The notes: generated by a model not told the origin, from the letters alone. A stretch of 64,000 nucleotides of DNA from Paenibacillus piri (GCF_004354045.1 NZ_SMRT01000007.1:186001-250000); one strand, 5' to 3'. Positions 10,091 to 19,586 are shown, counted from the first letter of the stretch. A program made the numbers and translations.

Positions 10091-10153
10091 GCTGATCTCA
10101 CACTCCCAGTAAGAAAAGTTTCGGTTTGAAGTATTTCGTCCGCGGCTTGCCCT

Positions 10154-10591
10154 TTATGGAGACGTCTCGGTTTTTTTCTGGTTGGCGGCTGTCGCTGCAT
10201 TATCCTTGGCGTTAGCTGTCGACTTGATCGGCACCTTGCTGATTTGCTTGTCTTCCGGCGGTACCATCCCGAGCTTCTGGGCTTCCTGACGCAAACGGTC
10301 GGGAGTCGACAACGACTCCACCTTATGCTTCAACACGCTGTTTTCCGCCTGCAGCAGCTGGATATCGTTTTCAAGCTTCAATATTTTCGTGTTCATCTCA
10401 TAAATCTGAGCATAACGCCAAATAATGAGGCTTGCCACGGCAACGCAAACGAGCACCGTAAACAAATAAAGCAGCTTTTCTTGAACTGGAATCGATTTAT
10501 TGCGGTATACGACTTTTTTGGTCTCTTTAACTGCCGCCTTTTGCTCTGTTCGTTGCTCCACCGCCAAATTCCCATGCATGTATGCAGGCAT
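10154..10591 (-). CDS. ftsL: Cell division protein FtsL
   Basis: Small bitopic membrane protein that helps assemble the divisome with DivIC/FtsB and DivIB. The 145-residue product has a basic cytoplasmic N-terminus, one transmembrane helix at about residues 41-60 (LYLFTVLVCVAVASLIIW), and a heptad-patterned coiled coil (ILKLENDIQLLQAENSVL). A Lys/Thr/Ala-rich tail follows. Sequence conservation in FtsL is low, so the call rests on topology plus position between rsmH and the division PBP. The ATG at 10591 is preceded by GAGGAGG. Confidence 0.88.
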   Translation of the reverse strand: MPAYMHGNLAVEQRTEQKAAVKETKKVVYRNKSIPVQEKLLYLFTVLVCVAVASLIIWRYAQIYEMNTKILKLENDIQLLQAENSVLKHKVESLSTPDRLRQEAQKLGMVPPEDKQISKVPIKSTANAKDNAATAANQKKTETSP

Positions 10592-10631
10592 CTTTTAATC
10601 CTCCTCTATCGTACGATTGAAATCATTCAAA

Positions 10632-11582
10632 TTACAGTTTTTCGGCTATTCTCAGCTTGGCCGACCGCGCTCTCGGATTCGCTTCCAGCTCCTCGGGGCT
10701 CGCTTCGATCGGCTTGCGGTTCACCAGCTTTACTACGCCCTTGTTACCGCAGACGCACACCGGAAAATCGGGCGGACAAGTGCATCGTTCCACATATTTG
10801 GCGAACGTTTGCTTGCAAATTCGGTCCTCCAGCGAATGGAATGTAATAACGGCCGCTCTGCCGCCGGGGGCCAAACAACGGATCGTTTGCTCCAACGCCT
10901 CCGCAAAAACCCCCAGCTCATCATTGACGGCAATGCGCAGCGCCTGAAAGCTTCTTTTGGCCGGATGCGGACCGCTCCGCCGCGCTGCGGCAGGAATCCC
11001 TTCCTTGATCAATTCAACGAGCTGGACGGTCGACTCGATCGGCCCTTTTGCCCGTGCGGCCGCAATATTCGCAGCAATCCGCCTGGCAAATTTCTCCTCG
11101 CCGTATTCAAAAAGTATTTTGGCGATTTCCTGCTCGGACCATTGATTGACGATATCTTTGGCAGTCAGCCCGGCGGTGCGGTCCATCCGCATATCGAGCT
11201 CCGCCTCGTGGTTGTAGCTGAAGCCGCGTTCCGCCTCGTCAAGCTGCGGAGAGGATACACCTAGATCGAACAGGATGCCGTCGACTTGAGGCTGTCCGTT
11301 TATCATTGCCCTCGGTTCCAGCCTGAGCTGTTCTTCCAGATGGCGAAAATTGCTGCGGACCAGCTTCACCCGGTCCTTGTAAGGAGCCAGCCGAACCTCG
11401 GCATTGGCAAGCGCGGCATCGTCCTGATCGAATGCGATCAACAGCCCGTGCTCGCTTAGCTTCGATGCGATAACCGAGCTGTGTCCGGCCCCTCCTAAAG
11501 TACAATCCACATAGACGCCGTCAGGCTTTATATTCAAATCTTCTATAGCTTCGTTCATTAATACGGTAACGTGATGAAACAT
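10632..11582 (-). CDS. rsmH: 16S rRNA (cytosine(1402)-N(4))-methyltransferase RsmH (MraW)
   Basis: SAM-dependent methyltransferase that modifies N4 of C1402 in the 16S rRNA decoding centre. The 316-residue protein starts with the family hallmark [16 protein letters not shown]. It has the SAM-binding motif [10 protein letters not shown] near residue 26, [17 protein letters not shown] near 107, and the C-terminal PRARSAKLR typical of MraW. The ATG at 11582 follows AGGAGG. It lies between mraZ and ftsL in the standard order and is probably cotranscribed from the mraZ promoter. Confidence 0.97.
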   Translation of the reverse strand: MFHHVTVLMNEAIEDLNIKPDGVYVDCTLGGAGHSSVIASKLSEHGLLIAFDQDDAALANAEVRLAPYKDRVKLVRSNFRHLEEQLRLEPRAMINGQPQVDGILFDLGVSSPQLDEAERGFSYNHEAELDMRMDRTAGLTAKDIVNQWSEQEIAKILFEYGEEKFARRIAANIAAARAKGPIESTVQLVELIKEGIPAAARRSGPHPAKRSFQALRIAVNDELGVFAEALEQTIRCLAPGGRAAVITFHSLEDRICKQTFAKYVERCTCPPDFPVCVCGNKGVVKLVNRKPIEASPEELEANPRARSAKLRIAEKL

Positions 11583-11613
11583 GCTGCAGTCCTCCTGTAT
11601 GTGTTATGCGGCA

Positions 11614-12051
11614 TTAGAGATCGAAATTGAAATCAACAAGCTTTTCGGCGATTTCGTTAAACGATTCTTCCGATTGCTGGGAATAGGATTCCCACATTTG
11701 CTTGCTCCAAATCTCAACACGATTAGAAACACCGATAACAATGCAGTCCTTTTCCAGCTTGGCATGCTCAATCAGATTGTTCGGCAGATTCATCCTGCCC
11801 TGTTTGTCCAGCTCGCACTCCGTCGCTCCGGAGAAGAAAAACCGGGTGAACGCGCGGGCATCCGACTTCATAAGCGGCAGCGCCTTCAGCTTCTGTTCAA
11901 GCACCGCCCATTCCTCCATCGGATAAACGAACAAACATTGGTCTAAGCCGCGGGTGACGATGAAGGATGTTCCCAGAGATTCACGAAACTTGGCCGGCAC
12001 AATCATACGTCCTTTATCGTCGATGCTGTGCTGGTATTCGCCCATGAACAT
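11614..12051 (-). CDS. mraZ: Transcriptional regulator MraZ
   Basis: DNA-binding protein with two AbrB-like half-domains that usually regulates its own dcw operon. The 145-residue product begins [20 protein letters not shown]. The first half carries [12 protein letters not shown] and the second [12 protein letters not shown], the two characteristic repeats. In-frame upstream codons exist, but ATG at 12051 is preferred because it gives the conserved family N-terminus and follows AGGGGTGAAGG. That ribosome site is itself part of a four-repeat MraZ operator, which suggests autoregulation. Confidence 0.96.
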   Translation of the reverse strand: MFMGEYQHSIDDKGRMIVPAKFRESLGTSFIVTRGLDQCLFVYPMEEWAVLEQKLKALPLMKSDARAFTRFFFSGATECELDKQGRMNLPNNLIEHAKLEKDCIVIGVSNRVEIWSKQMWESYSQQSEESFNEIAEKLVDFNFDL

Positions 12052-12056
12052 AAGAA

Positions 12057-12096
12057 CCTTCACCCCTTTCCACCACTTTACCCCACTTTCCACCAC
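12057..12096 (-). promoter_or_regulatory. MraZ-box array (operator of the dcw operon)
   Basis: On the minus strand there are four consecutive 10-bp units with no gaps: GTGGTGGAAA, GTGGGGTAAA, GTGGTGGAAA and GGGGTGAAGG. Known MraZ operators are three or four GTGG-type repeats with a 10-bp period next to the promoter. The array starts just downstream of a TATACA -10 element (12098-12103), and its last unit overlaps the mraZ ribosome site. Bound MraZ could therefore block transcription or translation initiation. Confidence 0.88.
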
Positions 12097-12097
12097 T

Positions 12098-12103
12098 TGT
12101 ATA
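12098..12103 (-). promoter_or_regulatory. Probable -10 element of the mraZ/dcw promoter
   Basis: TATACA on the minus strand lies two bases upstream of the MraZ-box array and about 47 bases from the mraZ start. The matching -35 would fall in the T-rich flank of the preceding terminator (TTGTTT or TTTGTT, about half matches), so only the -10 is well supported. Confidence 0.5.
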
Positions 12104-12123
12104 GGATAAATTCTCCACAAAAC

Positions 12124-12152
12124 AAAAAAATCCTGCCGGGAAGCAGGATTTC
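12124..12152 (-). terminator. Rho-independent terminator after the DUF4349 gene
   Basis: Read on the minus strand, AATCCTGC and GCAGGATT pair around a short TTCCCG loop and are followed by a run of seven T. It sits ten bases after the stop codon of the DUF4349 lipoprotein gene and separates that gene from the mraZ promoter. Confidence 0.88.
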
Positions 12153-12162
12153 ACAATTTTTT

Positions 12163-13278
12163 TTATTCGGTTTCGTTCGACGAAGCTTCATGTTTCGACA
12201 CGGCCGGCAATGCCTCGCTATTTTCCGCAGCCAGTTTTTTGCGGATTTCGACCAATTTCTTCTTCCTGGATCTCCTGTATAGCCATAACGGCACCCCGAT
12301 CACGGCCAAAACAAGCGCAACCGGCAAAACCGCGGCAATCGCAACGATCAACCACTGGAAAGCCAGGGACAGGATAGCCGCGCTCCCGTTCAGCGCAGCT
12401 GCCGCCCTTTGAAACAACGGTCCGCCGTCCCGGGCTTGAATGACGGCGGCGGAGCCGAGCTTCTGCGACATTCGGACTTCAATCGTGGAGAAAGCCACAT
12501 TTTGCTCCAAGTACCTCATCCGGCCTTTAATCCGCTCTATTTCTTCCTGAACCTTGCTTAATTCATTGGAAAACGCCAACAGCTCGTCGGTTTTCGCCGC
12601 CTTCTCCATAAACGAGATCAAACGGCTCTCCACAACCTGCTTCGCCTTCAGCCTCGAGGTCAAGTCGACATACTCCTCGGATACGTCCTGCCCCTGCATG
12701 CTCTTTTTCGCCGACGGGCTCATTTTCTCCAATTCCCCAAGCAGCGAGCTGAAACCGTTGACAGGCACTTTAATGACAAAAGTACCGCTCTTTTCATAAG
12801 TGGTCTCGCCTTCGCTAAATTGCAAAATGTAGCCGCCGGACCGACTGACCGCTTCTTCGATCCGCGCCTGCGCCTCGGCATACTTCTCCACCTGCAGCGT
12901 CACATTCGCTTTGTAAATAATTTTGCGGTTGACGCCGCTGTCCGGGACCGCCCCGCCGTTAAAGCTGTCCGCCGGCTTGGCGGCGGCTGTGCCCGACTCT
13001 TGCTTGGCCGTGCTTGCGGTGTCGGCCGACTGAAGCGATGCGGAGCCGCCCGCCGCTGCGGCGCTGCCGACGCTCTTTTGATCGGCGACGGCCAGGTTTT
13101 CCATCGCCATCCCGCTCGTGGACCCGGCGGCGTCTTTGTGCTGCTGCGCGCTTCCGCAGCCCGACAAGACTACGGCCAGCAGCGCCAGCACGGCCAAGCG
13201 CTTTGCATTCGCCCGCAGCGTACGCTTCTCTCTCTTTTTGAGAAGCGCATTTTTTCCCAATACCCCCGTTCGTTTCAT
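12163..13278 (-). CDS. DUF4349-domain lipoprotein
   Basis: Predicted lipoprotein of 371 residues with no established biochemical role. A basic N-terminus leads into a hydrophobic signal segment and the lipobox LSGC, giving lipidation near residue 44. A Ser/Ala/Gln-rich linker follows, then the DUF4349 region with YKANVTLQVEKYAEAQARIE and SGGYILQFSEG, a coiled coil near FSNELSKVQEEIERIKGRM, a C-terminal membrane helix and a basic cytoplasmic tail. The ATG at 13278 is preferred over an upstream in-frame start because AGGGGG lies eight bases before it. It is not part of the usual bshC-mraZ neighbourhood. Confidence 0.85.
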   Translation of the reverse strand: MKRTGVLGKNALLKKREKRTLRANAKRLAVLALLAVVLSGCGSAQQHKDAAGSTSGMAMENLAVADQKSVGSAAAAGGSASLQSADTASTAKQESGTAAAKPADSFNGGAVPDSGVNRKIIYKANVTLQVEKYAEAQARIEEAVSRSGGYILQFSEGETTYEKSGTFVIKVPVNGFSSLLGELEKMSPSAKKSMQGQDVSEEYVDLTSRLKAKQVVESRLISFMEKAAKTDELLAFSNELSKVQEEIERIKGRMRYLEQNVAFSTIEVRMSQKLGSAAVIQARDGGPLFQRAAAALNGSAAILSLAFQWLIVAIAAVLPVALVLAVIGVPLWLYRRSRKKKLVEIRKKLAAENSEALPAVSKHEASSNETE

Positions 13279-13436
13279 TCGGATTCCCCCTATTGAAATC
13301 AAACCTGTGACAGTTGAAGCGGCATCGCTGCCGCGATTCAGCCGACACTATTTAATAAACGCCGCAGCAAGAAGGATTGTTGCAAGTTATTAGCATACGG
13401 CGAAAATTATTCCAAGCGGAAACCTGCATTAAAACG

Positions 13437-13484
13437 GCAAAGTACCTTAAACTCCACCTCACAGTGGTTTTTAAGGTTCTTTGC
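13437..13484. repeat. 48-bp imperfect inverted repeat downstream of ahcY
   Basis: Two 21-base arms match at 18 positions around a CTCACA loop (left arm starts GCAAAGTACCTTAAA). It lies about 70 bp past the ahcY stop. On the minus strand the following bases are only weakly T-rich (CGTTTTAATG), so it may be an inefficient terminator or a stand-alone palindromic element. Confidence 0.7.
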
Positions 13485-13552
13485 ATGAATGGCGGGATTC
13501 AATTTTTTTTTGGGGGGGGCTGCTCTTTGGGGATAGCCCTTCCGCTAGCGGA

Positions 13553-14815
13553 TCAATGCTCGGTCCAGCTGTCCAGGTACGCTTTTTGTTCCTCGCTCAA
13601 CGCATCGATGGAAATACCCAATGAAGCGAGCTTAAAGCGCGCTACTTGCTCGTCCAGCTCGTAAGGGACGTTCACGACCTTTTGTCCGATCTGCTTGTAA
13701 TTGTCGTTCACATATTTCAGAGACATCGCCTGAAGGGCGAATGTCATATCCATAATTTCCGCCGGATGACCGTCGCCTGCCGCCAGATTGACGAGACGTC
13801 CTTCGGCGATCAAATAAAATTTACGGCCGTCCTTCAGCTGGTATTCTTCAATGTTGCGGCGAACGGTACGCTTGGATACGGACAAAGCCTCGAGCTCCGG
13901 CTTGTTCACTTCCACGTCGAAATGACCCGCATTGGACAAAATCGCGCCGTCTTTCATCACTTCGTAATGCTCGCCGCGGATACAATCGCGGTTGCCTGTA
14001 ACGGTGACGAAGAAATCGCCCACTTTTGCCGCTTCCGTCATCGACATGACAGCGAAGCCGTCCATGTACGCTTCAACGCCTTTAATTGCGTCAACCTCGG
14101 TTACGACGACGTTGGCGCCAAGACCTTTGGCGCGCATCGCCACGCCTTTGCCGCACCAGCCGTAGCCTACGACGACGACCGTTTTGCCCGCAACGACCAG
14201 ATTCGTCGTCCGGTTGATGCCGTCCCATACGGATTGGCCAGTACCATAGCGGTTGTCGAACAAATATTTGCAAAACGCATCGTTAACGGCCACCATCGGA
14301 AACTGCAGCGAACCGTCTTTTTCCATCGCCTTCAGGCGCAAAATGCCGGTTGTCGTTTCCTCGGCGCCGCCGCGCACTTTTTGGAGCAAGTCTTTGCGTT
14401 CCGAATGCAGGGCCGAAACAAGATCGCCGCCATCGTCAATAATCAGATCCGGCTCGGTTTCCAAAGTTTTAATAAGCAAATCTTTATATTCCTGCGGGTC
14501 CGGGTTATATTTCGCGAATACGGTAATACCGTCCTCGACCAGCGCCGCGCATACGTCGTCCTGGGTGGACAGCGGATTGCTGCCGCAGATGGCCACTTCG
14601 GCGCCGCCGGCTTGTACCACCTTGGCCAAGTAAGCCGTCTTTGCCTCGAGATGGAGGGAGATTGCGACTTTCAGCCCTTTAAACGGCTGCTCTTTCTCGA
14701 ACTGCGCGCGAATCCGGTTTAAAACCGGCATATGGGCGTTTACCCAATCGATTTTCAAGTGGCCTTCCGGCGCTAACGACAAATCTCTGATGATGCTGCG
14801 TTCCTTTGTGTTCAT
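13553..14815 (-). CDS. ahcY: Adenosylhomocysteinase (S-adenosylhomocysteine hydrolase)
   Basis: NAD-dependent cytoplasmic enzyme that reversibly splits S-adenosylhomocysteine into adenosine and homocysteine, regenerating the methyl cycle. The 420-residue protein contains [43 protein letters not shown], and the NAD-binding loop [14 protein letters not shown], all family signatures. It lacks the roughly 40-residue insertion of the alpha-proteobacterial type. The ATG at 14815 follows AGGAGG. It lies 58 bp after bshC on the same strand, so cotranscription is likely. No SAH riboswitch fits in that gap. Confidence 0.95.
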   Translation of the reverse strand: MNTKERSIIRDLSLAPEGHLKIDWVNAHMPVLNRIRAQFEKEQPFKGLKVAISLHLEAKTAYLAKVVQAGGAEVAICGSNPLSTQDDVCAALVEDGITVFAKYNPDPQEYKDLLIKTLETEPDLIIDDGGDLVSALHSERKDLLQKVRGGAEETTTGILRLKAMEKDGSLQFPMVAVNDAFCKYLFDNRYGTGQSVWDGINRTTNLVVAGKTVVVVGYGWCGKGVAMRAKGLGANVVVTEVDAIKGVEAYMDGFAVMSMTEAAKVGDFFVTVTGNRDCIRGEHYEVMKDGAILSNAGHFDVEVNKPELEALSVSKRTVRRNIEEYQLKDGRKFYLIAEGRLVNLAAGDGHPAEIMDMTFALQAMSLKYVNDNYKQIGQKVVNVPYELDEQVARFKLASLGISIDALSEEQKAYLDSWTEH

Positions 14816-14873
14816 TTGAACATCCTCCTGCATGGTATATTCGATAAGGATTGGTCGTGCCCAAAAGCCCAAA

Positions 14874-16514
14874 TCACAAATAAACGATGTTATGCCGTCC
14901 GTCTGGCTCCAGCTCGCTGTCCAACAGCTCTTCCAGCCAAACGGTTCCATATTTGTTTAAATACGCTAATACATTATACACCCGCTCCTGAGGTTTGCCT
15001 AGTGGCAGCACGGACGCGCCGATGCGCTGGAACTGCCGGAGCGACGCATCGAATTGGGTGCGTACCGCGTCGGACGCTTTATGCTCGAGAAACTCGATCT
15101 GCTCGATAATTTTAGTCATATTCGTATCGCCCAGCTTGCCGAGTCCCGGATTAACGCCGGCGATCAGCTGTACAAGCGGCTGGTACATGTCCTTGAACTG
15201 CGTCTTGACCTGACCGAACCGGTCTTCCAGGTTTAAAGCGTCCTGCTCGCGCAGCCATTCCTGCTGCTTCTCCTCCAGCCGGCAGAGCACATCGTCGAGA
15301 GACAAATGGTATTTGGCCATATTTTTTTGCACAGTGCCTTCGAGCAGCGTAAATTCCATCCGCGGTATAACGATCGGCATCTGCATGCCGAGCCGGTGAA
15401 ACGCCTCGCGCGTCAGTGCCCAGTAGGCAATCTCGCCGGGGCCCAGCACCGTTCCCAGCACCGGAAATAAATAATCCTGCATCAGCGGCCTGGTCATGAC
15501 ATTATTGCTTAACCGCTCCGGAGCCGAATCCGCCCAGTCGAGCAGCTGCTGCCTCGAGTAGCTGCGTTCGCGCTTGCGGTCGGTGAATCCGTCCGACGCT
15601 TCATCCGCATAAAGCAGGATGCGCTCCCCGCCGTCGATGACGAACAGGTTCGCGTTGCGCTGCTGCATCTCGACCTGCGACGCGTAGCCGAGCGATTCCA
15701 CCTTGTCTTTTCCTTTCAACACGGCGGCTTGCAAGGGACCATGCTCCTCGATCAGCCTGTGGAACATGGCGGATTCCAAGCTGCGCAGACGCGGGTCGTC
15801 CGCGTTCATCAGCACCAAACCGCGCGAGCCGAACAAGCGGGCCATCATTCTCGCGAAAAAATCGACCAGACTGCGCGACTCCTCGGCGATCGCACGCAGC
15901 GAGCCCATCCAGTCCGCCTTGAACTCGGTCGGCATCAAGGATGCGTCCAGCTGCTCCAAAGCTTCCTCCCATTGCTCCGGCGAAATCGCCAGCCGGCTTA
16001 CGGAGCTGCGGACACCGCTCGGGTGATCGAGCTTAATTTTATTCACCTGCGCGTCCTGAGACATATAGTACATATGATTCACTTCGTCAAAATCATGATC
16101 CTCGCCGGCAATCCAGAATACGGGCACTACCGGCCGGCCAAGCCTGGCGGAGGCGATCTGCGCCGTCCGGATCAGCGTAACCGCTTTATAGATGACCAGC
16201 GCCTGGCCGGTAAACAAGCCTGCCTGCTGTCCTCCGACGATGCACAGCGTCCGCTCGTCGCCGAGCAGATCGACGGCCTGCAGCGCCTGCGGCGCGCCGC
16301 CAATCTCCGTATTAAACTGGCGCAACGCTTCCGCCAGCCGTCCGCGATCCGCCTGCAAACGGCGTTCCCGGTCCAACCAACCGGCGCGCCGCTCCCATGA
16401 TGTGACGTCCTGCGGATTATACTCAAATAAGGCTTCAACCAAGTCGTATCGGCGTATATAATCCTCGGTCAAAGGCTGGCTGGATTTCCATTGAATCGAT
16501 TCTATTTTCAACAC
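14874..16514 (-). CDS. bshC: Bacillithiol biosynthesis cysteine-adding enzyme BshC
   Basis: Putative ligase that adds cysteine to glucosaminyl-malate in the last step of bacillithiol synthesis. The 546-residue product shows [22 protein letters not shown] near residue 93, [17 protein letters not shown] near 130, and a long C-terminal coiled coil, as in B. subtilis YllA/BshC. The start is GTG at 16514 with GAGG eight bases upstream. Its position between the panE region and mraZ matches the Bacillales arrangement, although ahcY and a DUF4349 gene now separate it from mraZ. Confidence 0.94.
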   Translation of the reverse strand: MLKIESIQWKSSQPLTEDYIRRYDLVEALFEYNPQDVTSWERRAGWLDRERRLQADRGRLAEALRQFNTEIGGAPQALQAVDLLGDERTLCIVGGQQAGLFTGQALVIYKAVTLIRTAQIASARLGRPVVPVFWIAGEDHDFDEVNHMYYMSQDAQVNKIKLDHPSGVRSSVSRLAISPEQWEEALEQLDASLMPTEFKADWMGSLRAIAEESRSLVDFFARMMARLFGSRGLVLMNADDPRLRSLESAMFHRLIEEHGPLQAAVLKGKDKVESLGYASQVEMQQRNANLFVIDGGERILLYADEASDGFTDRKRERSYSRQQLLDWADSAPERLSNNVMTRPLMQDYLFPVLGTVLGPGEIAYWALTREAFHRLGMQMPIVIPRMEFTLLEGTVQKNMAKYHLSLDDVLCRLEEKQQEWLREQDALNLEDRFGQVKTQFKDMYQPLVQLIAGVNPGLGKLGDTNMTKIIEQIEFLEHKASDAVRTQFDASLRQFQRIGASVLPLGKPQERVYNVLAYLNKYGTVWLEELLDSELEPDGRHNIVYL

Positions 16515-16752
16515 GGCAGCAGCCTCGCTTTTCCCCTAGTATCACTTTCTTCTTGATTGTACACATGTTGGATGAAATCGTCAAAGCGGAGCCGGGTCCT
16601 TCCGCGGTACCGCGGCATTGCCCCGAAAATGAAAGAAAAGCTTCTGATCGAAGCCCTTTCGATGAAGACACATACGTGTTTTGGATGTTGCTTTTCTTGC
16701 GATATCAGAAAGCTACAGCTCCGCTGAAAACTTATACTTTCTGGCGTCATTA

Positions 16753-16778
16753 CAAAAAGAGCCTGCGCACCAGGCCCC
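16753..16778 (-). terminator. Terminator after the ComFB-family gene
   Basis: On the minus strand GCCTG and CAGGC pair around GTGCG and are followed by TCTTTTTG, about 30 bp after the comFB stop. The rest of the 16515-16805 gap shows no gene or clear promoter. Confidence 0.75.
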
Positions 16779-16805
16779 TGCTTCGCAAATAATTCATATC
16801 CGCCT

Positions 16806-17081
16806 TCATCCCAACTCGGATTTGCGGCTGAATTTCAACACCTTTTCGATGGCATTCGCCAGCTCTCTATAGACGTCCGTCTCCACCTGGGCACGCAGCT
16901 GCGTTTTGGCGAAAACCTCGCCCTGGTCCGTCGAAACGTACTTGGGCGGCAAATGGTTGAGCGCAATCGCGATGATATCGCTCTGCAGCTTTTCGTTCAA
17001 ATCGCTAACCTGCTGCTGATGCAGCATCAAATCTTTCAAGCAGCTTTTCACGATATCTTCCATCAAATTATGTACGTTCAT
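16806..17081 (-). CDS. ComFB-family protein
   Basis: Small cytoplasmic protein of 91 residues related to the late-competence protein ComFB, whose biochemical role in Bacilli is not known. Family features are MNVHNLMEDIVKSCLKDL at the start and IAIALNHLPPKYVSTDQGEV in the middle. The latter is the conserved LNxLPPxY segment. Some cyanobacterial relatives bind cyclic di-GMP. The ATG at 17081 is preferred over the adjacent GTG because it is seven bases from GAAGGGGG. It follows the DUF3397 gene by 15 bp. Confidence 0.82.
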   Translation of the reverse strand: MNVHNLMEDIVKSCLKDLMLHQQQVSDLNEKLQSDIIAIALNHLPPKYVSTDQGEVFAKTQLRAQVETDVYRELANAIEKVLKFSRKSELG

Positions 17082-17096
17082 CACTTGGCCCCCTTC

Positions 17097-17492
17097 TCAG
17101 CTTGAGACAATATATTTGCCGATGCCGATGAAAAGCAGCAGCACATAACTGGCGGATAATACGACAAACCCCAGCCTCAACAGCGATTTGACGATTTTGT
17201 ACAGATTGATTCTGCCCTTGGTCCGGTTTTGCAGGTTGCCGATCAGACCGCCCGCAATGAGAAAAAGCAGCACCACCGCCCACAATCCGAAGCCGGTGCC
17301 GAACAATTGCCGCGTCATGACCGATACCGAGCCGATTAAAAATATCGTCGTCACGTCGATCGCCGCATGCGTAGACCGCTTCTTATCCCGGGTAAGCCAA
17401 TAAGCAATTCCCCATACCGCGAAAAAAGAAACAAACGGCACTAATGCCAAAAACGTATAAATAGCTTGCAATACAGCCAAGAGTCCGTTCAA
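17097..17492 (-). CDS. DUF3397-family membrane protein
   Basis: Integral membrane protein of 131 residues with four predicted helices (near residues 1-25, 47-65, 70-90 and 103-128). It resembles the DUF3397 family, which is conserved in Bacillales without an assigned function. The start is taken as TTG at 17492 because AGGTGG lies five bases upstream; the GTG nine bases earlier has no ribosome site. It sits between panE and the ComFB-family gene. Confidence 0.78.
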   Translation of the reverse strand: MNGLLAVLQAIYTFLALVPFVSFFAVWGIAYWLTRDKKRSTHAAIDVTTIFLIGSVSVMTRQLFGTGFGLWAVVLLFLIAGGLIGNLQNRTKGRINLYKIVKSLLRLGFVVLSASYVLLLFIGIGKYIVSS

Positions 17493-17514
17493 GCAGACCA
17501 CCTGCTTTATTATA

Positions 17515-18519
17515 TTATAGTTCCCACTGCTGCTCGATGGACCGGATCAATTGCTCCATCGTCTCATGCACCGGCATCGGGACGCCCGTTTCGCGGGCTT
17601 TATGCAGCAGCCCCCCGGTGATGGCCCCGGCTTCCGTCGGCCTTCGCGCCTGCACGTCCTGCAGCATCGAGGAATGATTGCCCGACGTAAGTCTGCATAC
17701 ATTCTCCAACTGCTCCCATAGATCGGGAGCGAGCTCGATGCCCAGCCGTTCGGCCAGCATGCGGCCTTCCTCGTATAATGAACGCATAAGCGCTTTCGCG
17801 GCGGGAAGCTCGAGAAGCAGCCCGTTAGGTACCTGCAGCACGGCAGTGAGCGGATTAATAACCGCATTGATCATTAATTTATTCCAAACTTTGCTAGTGA
17901 TATCGTTCGACACAGAAGTACTGAATCCTGCATGACTCAACATGTTTTGTATTTTTTTGACTAAAGCTTGATCATTTTCCGTCGTATGTATCGCTTCCTC
18001 AGCGCCAAGCCATGTTATGCCCACGCCGGTATGGGCTACATGCCGCGGCGACAGCCTGCGCGCCCCTTCCGTAGTAACGGCGGTCAGCAGCCGGGCGGCC
18101 GGAATATGGCGCCGCAGCCTCTCCATATGGCCGATCCCGTTCTGAAAGCAGACCAGCCTGGCGGAGGGCTTCAGCTGCCTGGACAATACTGCGAGCATGT
18201 CGTCCGTAATCGCCGTCTGCTTCACCATCAGCAGGACTACATCGGGTAACTCCGCCGGATTGGCGACGCTAGCCGCGGCGGCTGCCTCATCAAAGCTCAG
18301 CGCGGCCGGATAAACGTGAATATCGGCTTCGGCGACTCGACCGCTTTCATCTGCGAAATTTCCGGGAGCGGCATAGGCGTTCATCCGCAAGCCTTGCTCC
18401 CGTATCAGCAGAGCCTGCTCGCTCGTCCTCGTTACGAGCTCCGCCTCCGCTCCCGATATCGCCAGCTTTGCGGTCAGCAGCATTCCCATCGCTCCGGCTC
18501 CGATCACTCTGAGTTTCAT
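17515..18519 (-). CDS. panE: 2-dehydropantoate 2-reductase
   Basis: NADPH-dependent ketopantoate reductase of pantothenate and coenzyme A synthesis. The 334-residue protein starts MKLRVIGAGAMGMLLTAKLA, an ApbA/PanE Rossmann motif. It has VLLMVKQTAITDDM near residue 90, CFQNGIGHMERLR, and KVWNKLMINAVINPLTA with the catalytic lysine region. ATG at 18519 is chosen over an upstream start because GGAAGGAAGG lies six bases before it. Position between rsfA and bshC matches B. subtilis ylbQ. Confidence 0.92.
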   Translation of the reverse strand: MKLRVIGAGAMGMLLTAKLAISGAEAELVTRTSEQALLIREQGLRMNAYAAPGNFADESGRVAEADIHVYPAALSFDEAAAAASVANPAELPDVVLLMVKQTAITDDMLAVLSRQLKPSARLVCFQNGIGHMERLRRHIPAARLLTAVTTEGARRLSPRHVAHTGVGITWLGAEEAIHTTENDQALVKKIQNMLSHAGFSTSVSNDITSKVWNKLMINAVINPLTAVLQVPNGLLLELPAAKALMRSLYEEGRMLAERLGIELAPDLWEQLENVCRLTSGNHSSMLQDVQARRPTEAGAITGGLLHKARETGVPMPVHETMEQLIRSIEQQWEL

Positions 18520-18614
18520 TCGAATCCTTCCTTCCATCCCAGTGTACTAGGCAGCTTGTATTTGCTGCTCCTATCATAGCAACGTCCGGTTGTGTCTGAA
18601 AAGCTTTACCATCG

Positions 18615-18656
18615 CCATAAAAAAAGAAAAAACCTGCAAGCGCAGCGCCTGCAGGG
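18615..18656 (-). terminator. Terminator after rsfA
   Basis: On the minus strand CCTGCA and TGCAGG pair around a GC-rich loop that can itself fold, followed by TTTTTTCTTTTTTT. It lies seven bases after the rsfA stop codon. Confidence 0.88.
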
Positions 18657-18662
18657 CTTCTC

Positions 18663-19310
18663 TCAATCTATTCTTTCTAAATTGCCGTTTGCGTCCATTT
18701 TAAACCGCGCCTTGTTTTCATCCTCTTCTTCCACGAGAAACGCAAGCTTTCGGGCCCGGTCCATAATTTGAATAAGCGCTTTATAATCATCGTTGACTAC
18801 GCGGTAGTCCGTTTCCACATCGTTCACCTGCTTATTCAGCACGTCGTTTTCGCCGCGCAGACGGTCCAGCTCATCCTGCTTCTCGTTCAATTCCTTTTCC
18901 AGATGACGGATATGACGGGCCATCTCATGATAATTGCCCTTCCATTGGCGAAGAAAACGTATTACCGCGTCGATGGAAATAGACTCCTCCGTAAAGGAAT
19001 CGATCGATTTGACCGGATCGCCATGCTCCAATACCGAGACGCTGCCCGATACGGCGGCAAATGCGGTATGCTTTTTTTGCTGGTTTCGTTTTTGACGCTG
19101 CGCTTTGGCAATCTGAATGGCGGCCTCGTATTTTTTCCTGACAAAACTATTCCAGCGGAAGCCGCATGCGGCCGATGTTCTGCCTATTTTTTCGCCTACC
19201 TCTTCAAATGCGGATAACTGTGTGCTGCCGTCCCTAATATGCCGCAGGGTCACCTCCGCCAATATTAAATCGTCCTCTTCGCTCCAAGCGTCCTGTCTTA
19301 TGGCTGTCAT
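18663..19310 (-). CDS. rsfA: Prespore-specific transcriptional regulator RsfA
   Basis: Myb/SANT-like DNA-binding protein that in B. subtilis (YlbO) tunes SigF-dependent genes in the forespore. The 215-residue product opens with RQDAWSEEDDLILAEVTLRHI and GRTSAACGFRWNSFVRKKY, the two helical motifs of this family. A basic linker follows, then a long C-terminal coiled coil (HIRHLEKELNEKQDELDRL). The ATG at 19310 has AGGAGG 11 bases upstream, a slightly long spacing. It heads the run rsfA-panE-DUF3397-comFB-bshC. Confidence 0.9.
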   Translation of the reverse strand: MTAIRQDAWSEEDDLILAEVTLRHIRDGSTQLSAFEEVGEKIGRTSAACGFRWNSFVRKKYEAAIQIAKAQRQKRNQQKKHTAFAAVSGSVSVLEHGDPVKSIDSFTEESISIDAVIRFLRQWKGNYHEMARHIRHLEKELNEKQDELDRLRGENDVLNKQVNDVETDYRVVNDDYKALIQIMDRARKLAFLVEEEDENKARFKMDANGNLERID

Positions 19311-19586
19311 ACAATAGCAGTCCTCCTAACCCCTTGTAATCAGTTGCCCTCACCCATCTATTGAAAGCAAGGCATGGAAAAGTTGAGTTAATTAATCTCT
19401 ATGCCCATAATAGAGTTCATAGAATCGTTTTCTACTATTTTGTATTGCCATTTTTTTAGGGACTCATACATGGTATAGGCTGCAAAAGGGCAAGCTATGC
19501 TGAAAGCATGCAAATCTGCGGTCGTTTACTTCTGCAGCTGCTGCCGGCAAAGCCGCAAAAGTAGCAATTTCGTCACCGATTTGACA

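Noticed and set aside
13646..14722. A 358-codon plus-strand frame opposite ahcY
   Set aside because: It overlaps the unmistakable ahcY sequence and its translation shows no domain, no ribosome site and shadow-like composition.
14816..14873. S-adenosylhomocysteine riboswitch upstream of ahcY
   Set aside because: The gap to bshC is 58 bp and shows only a ribosome site, too short and without the expected pseudoknot elements.
16435..16750. Short minus-strand frames upstream of bshC
   Set aside because: They overlap each other and the bshC 5' end in different frames, and neither has a ribosome site; the bshC start with GAGG explains the region better.
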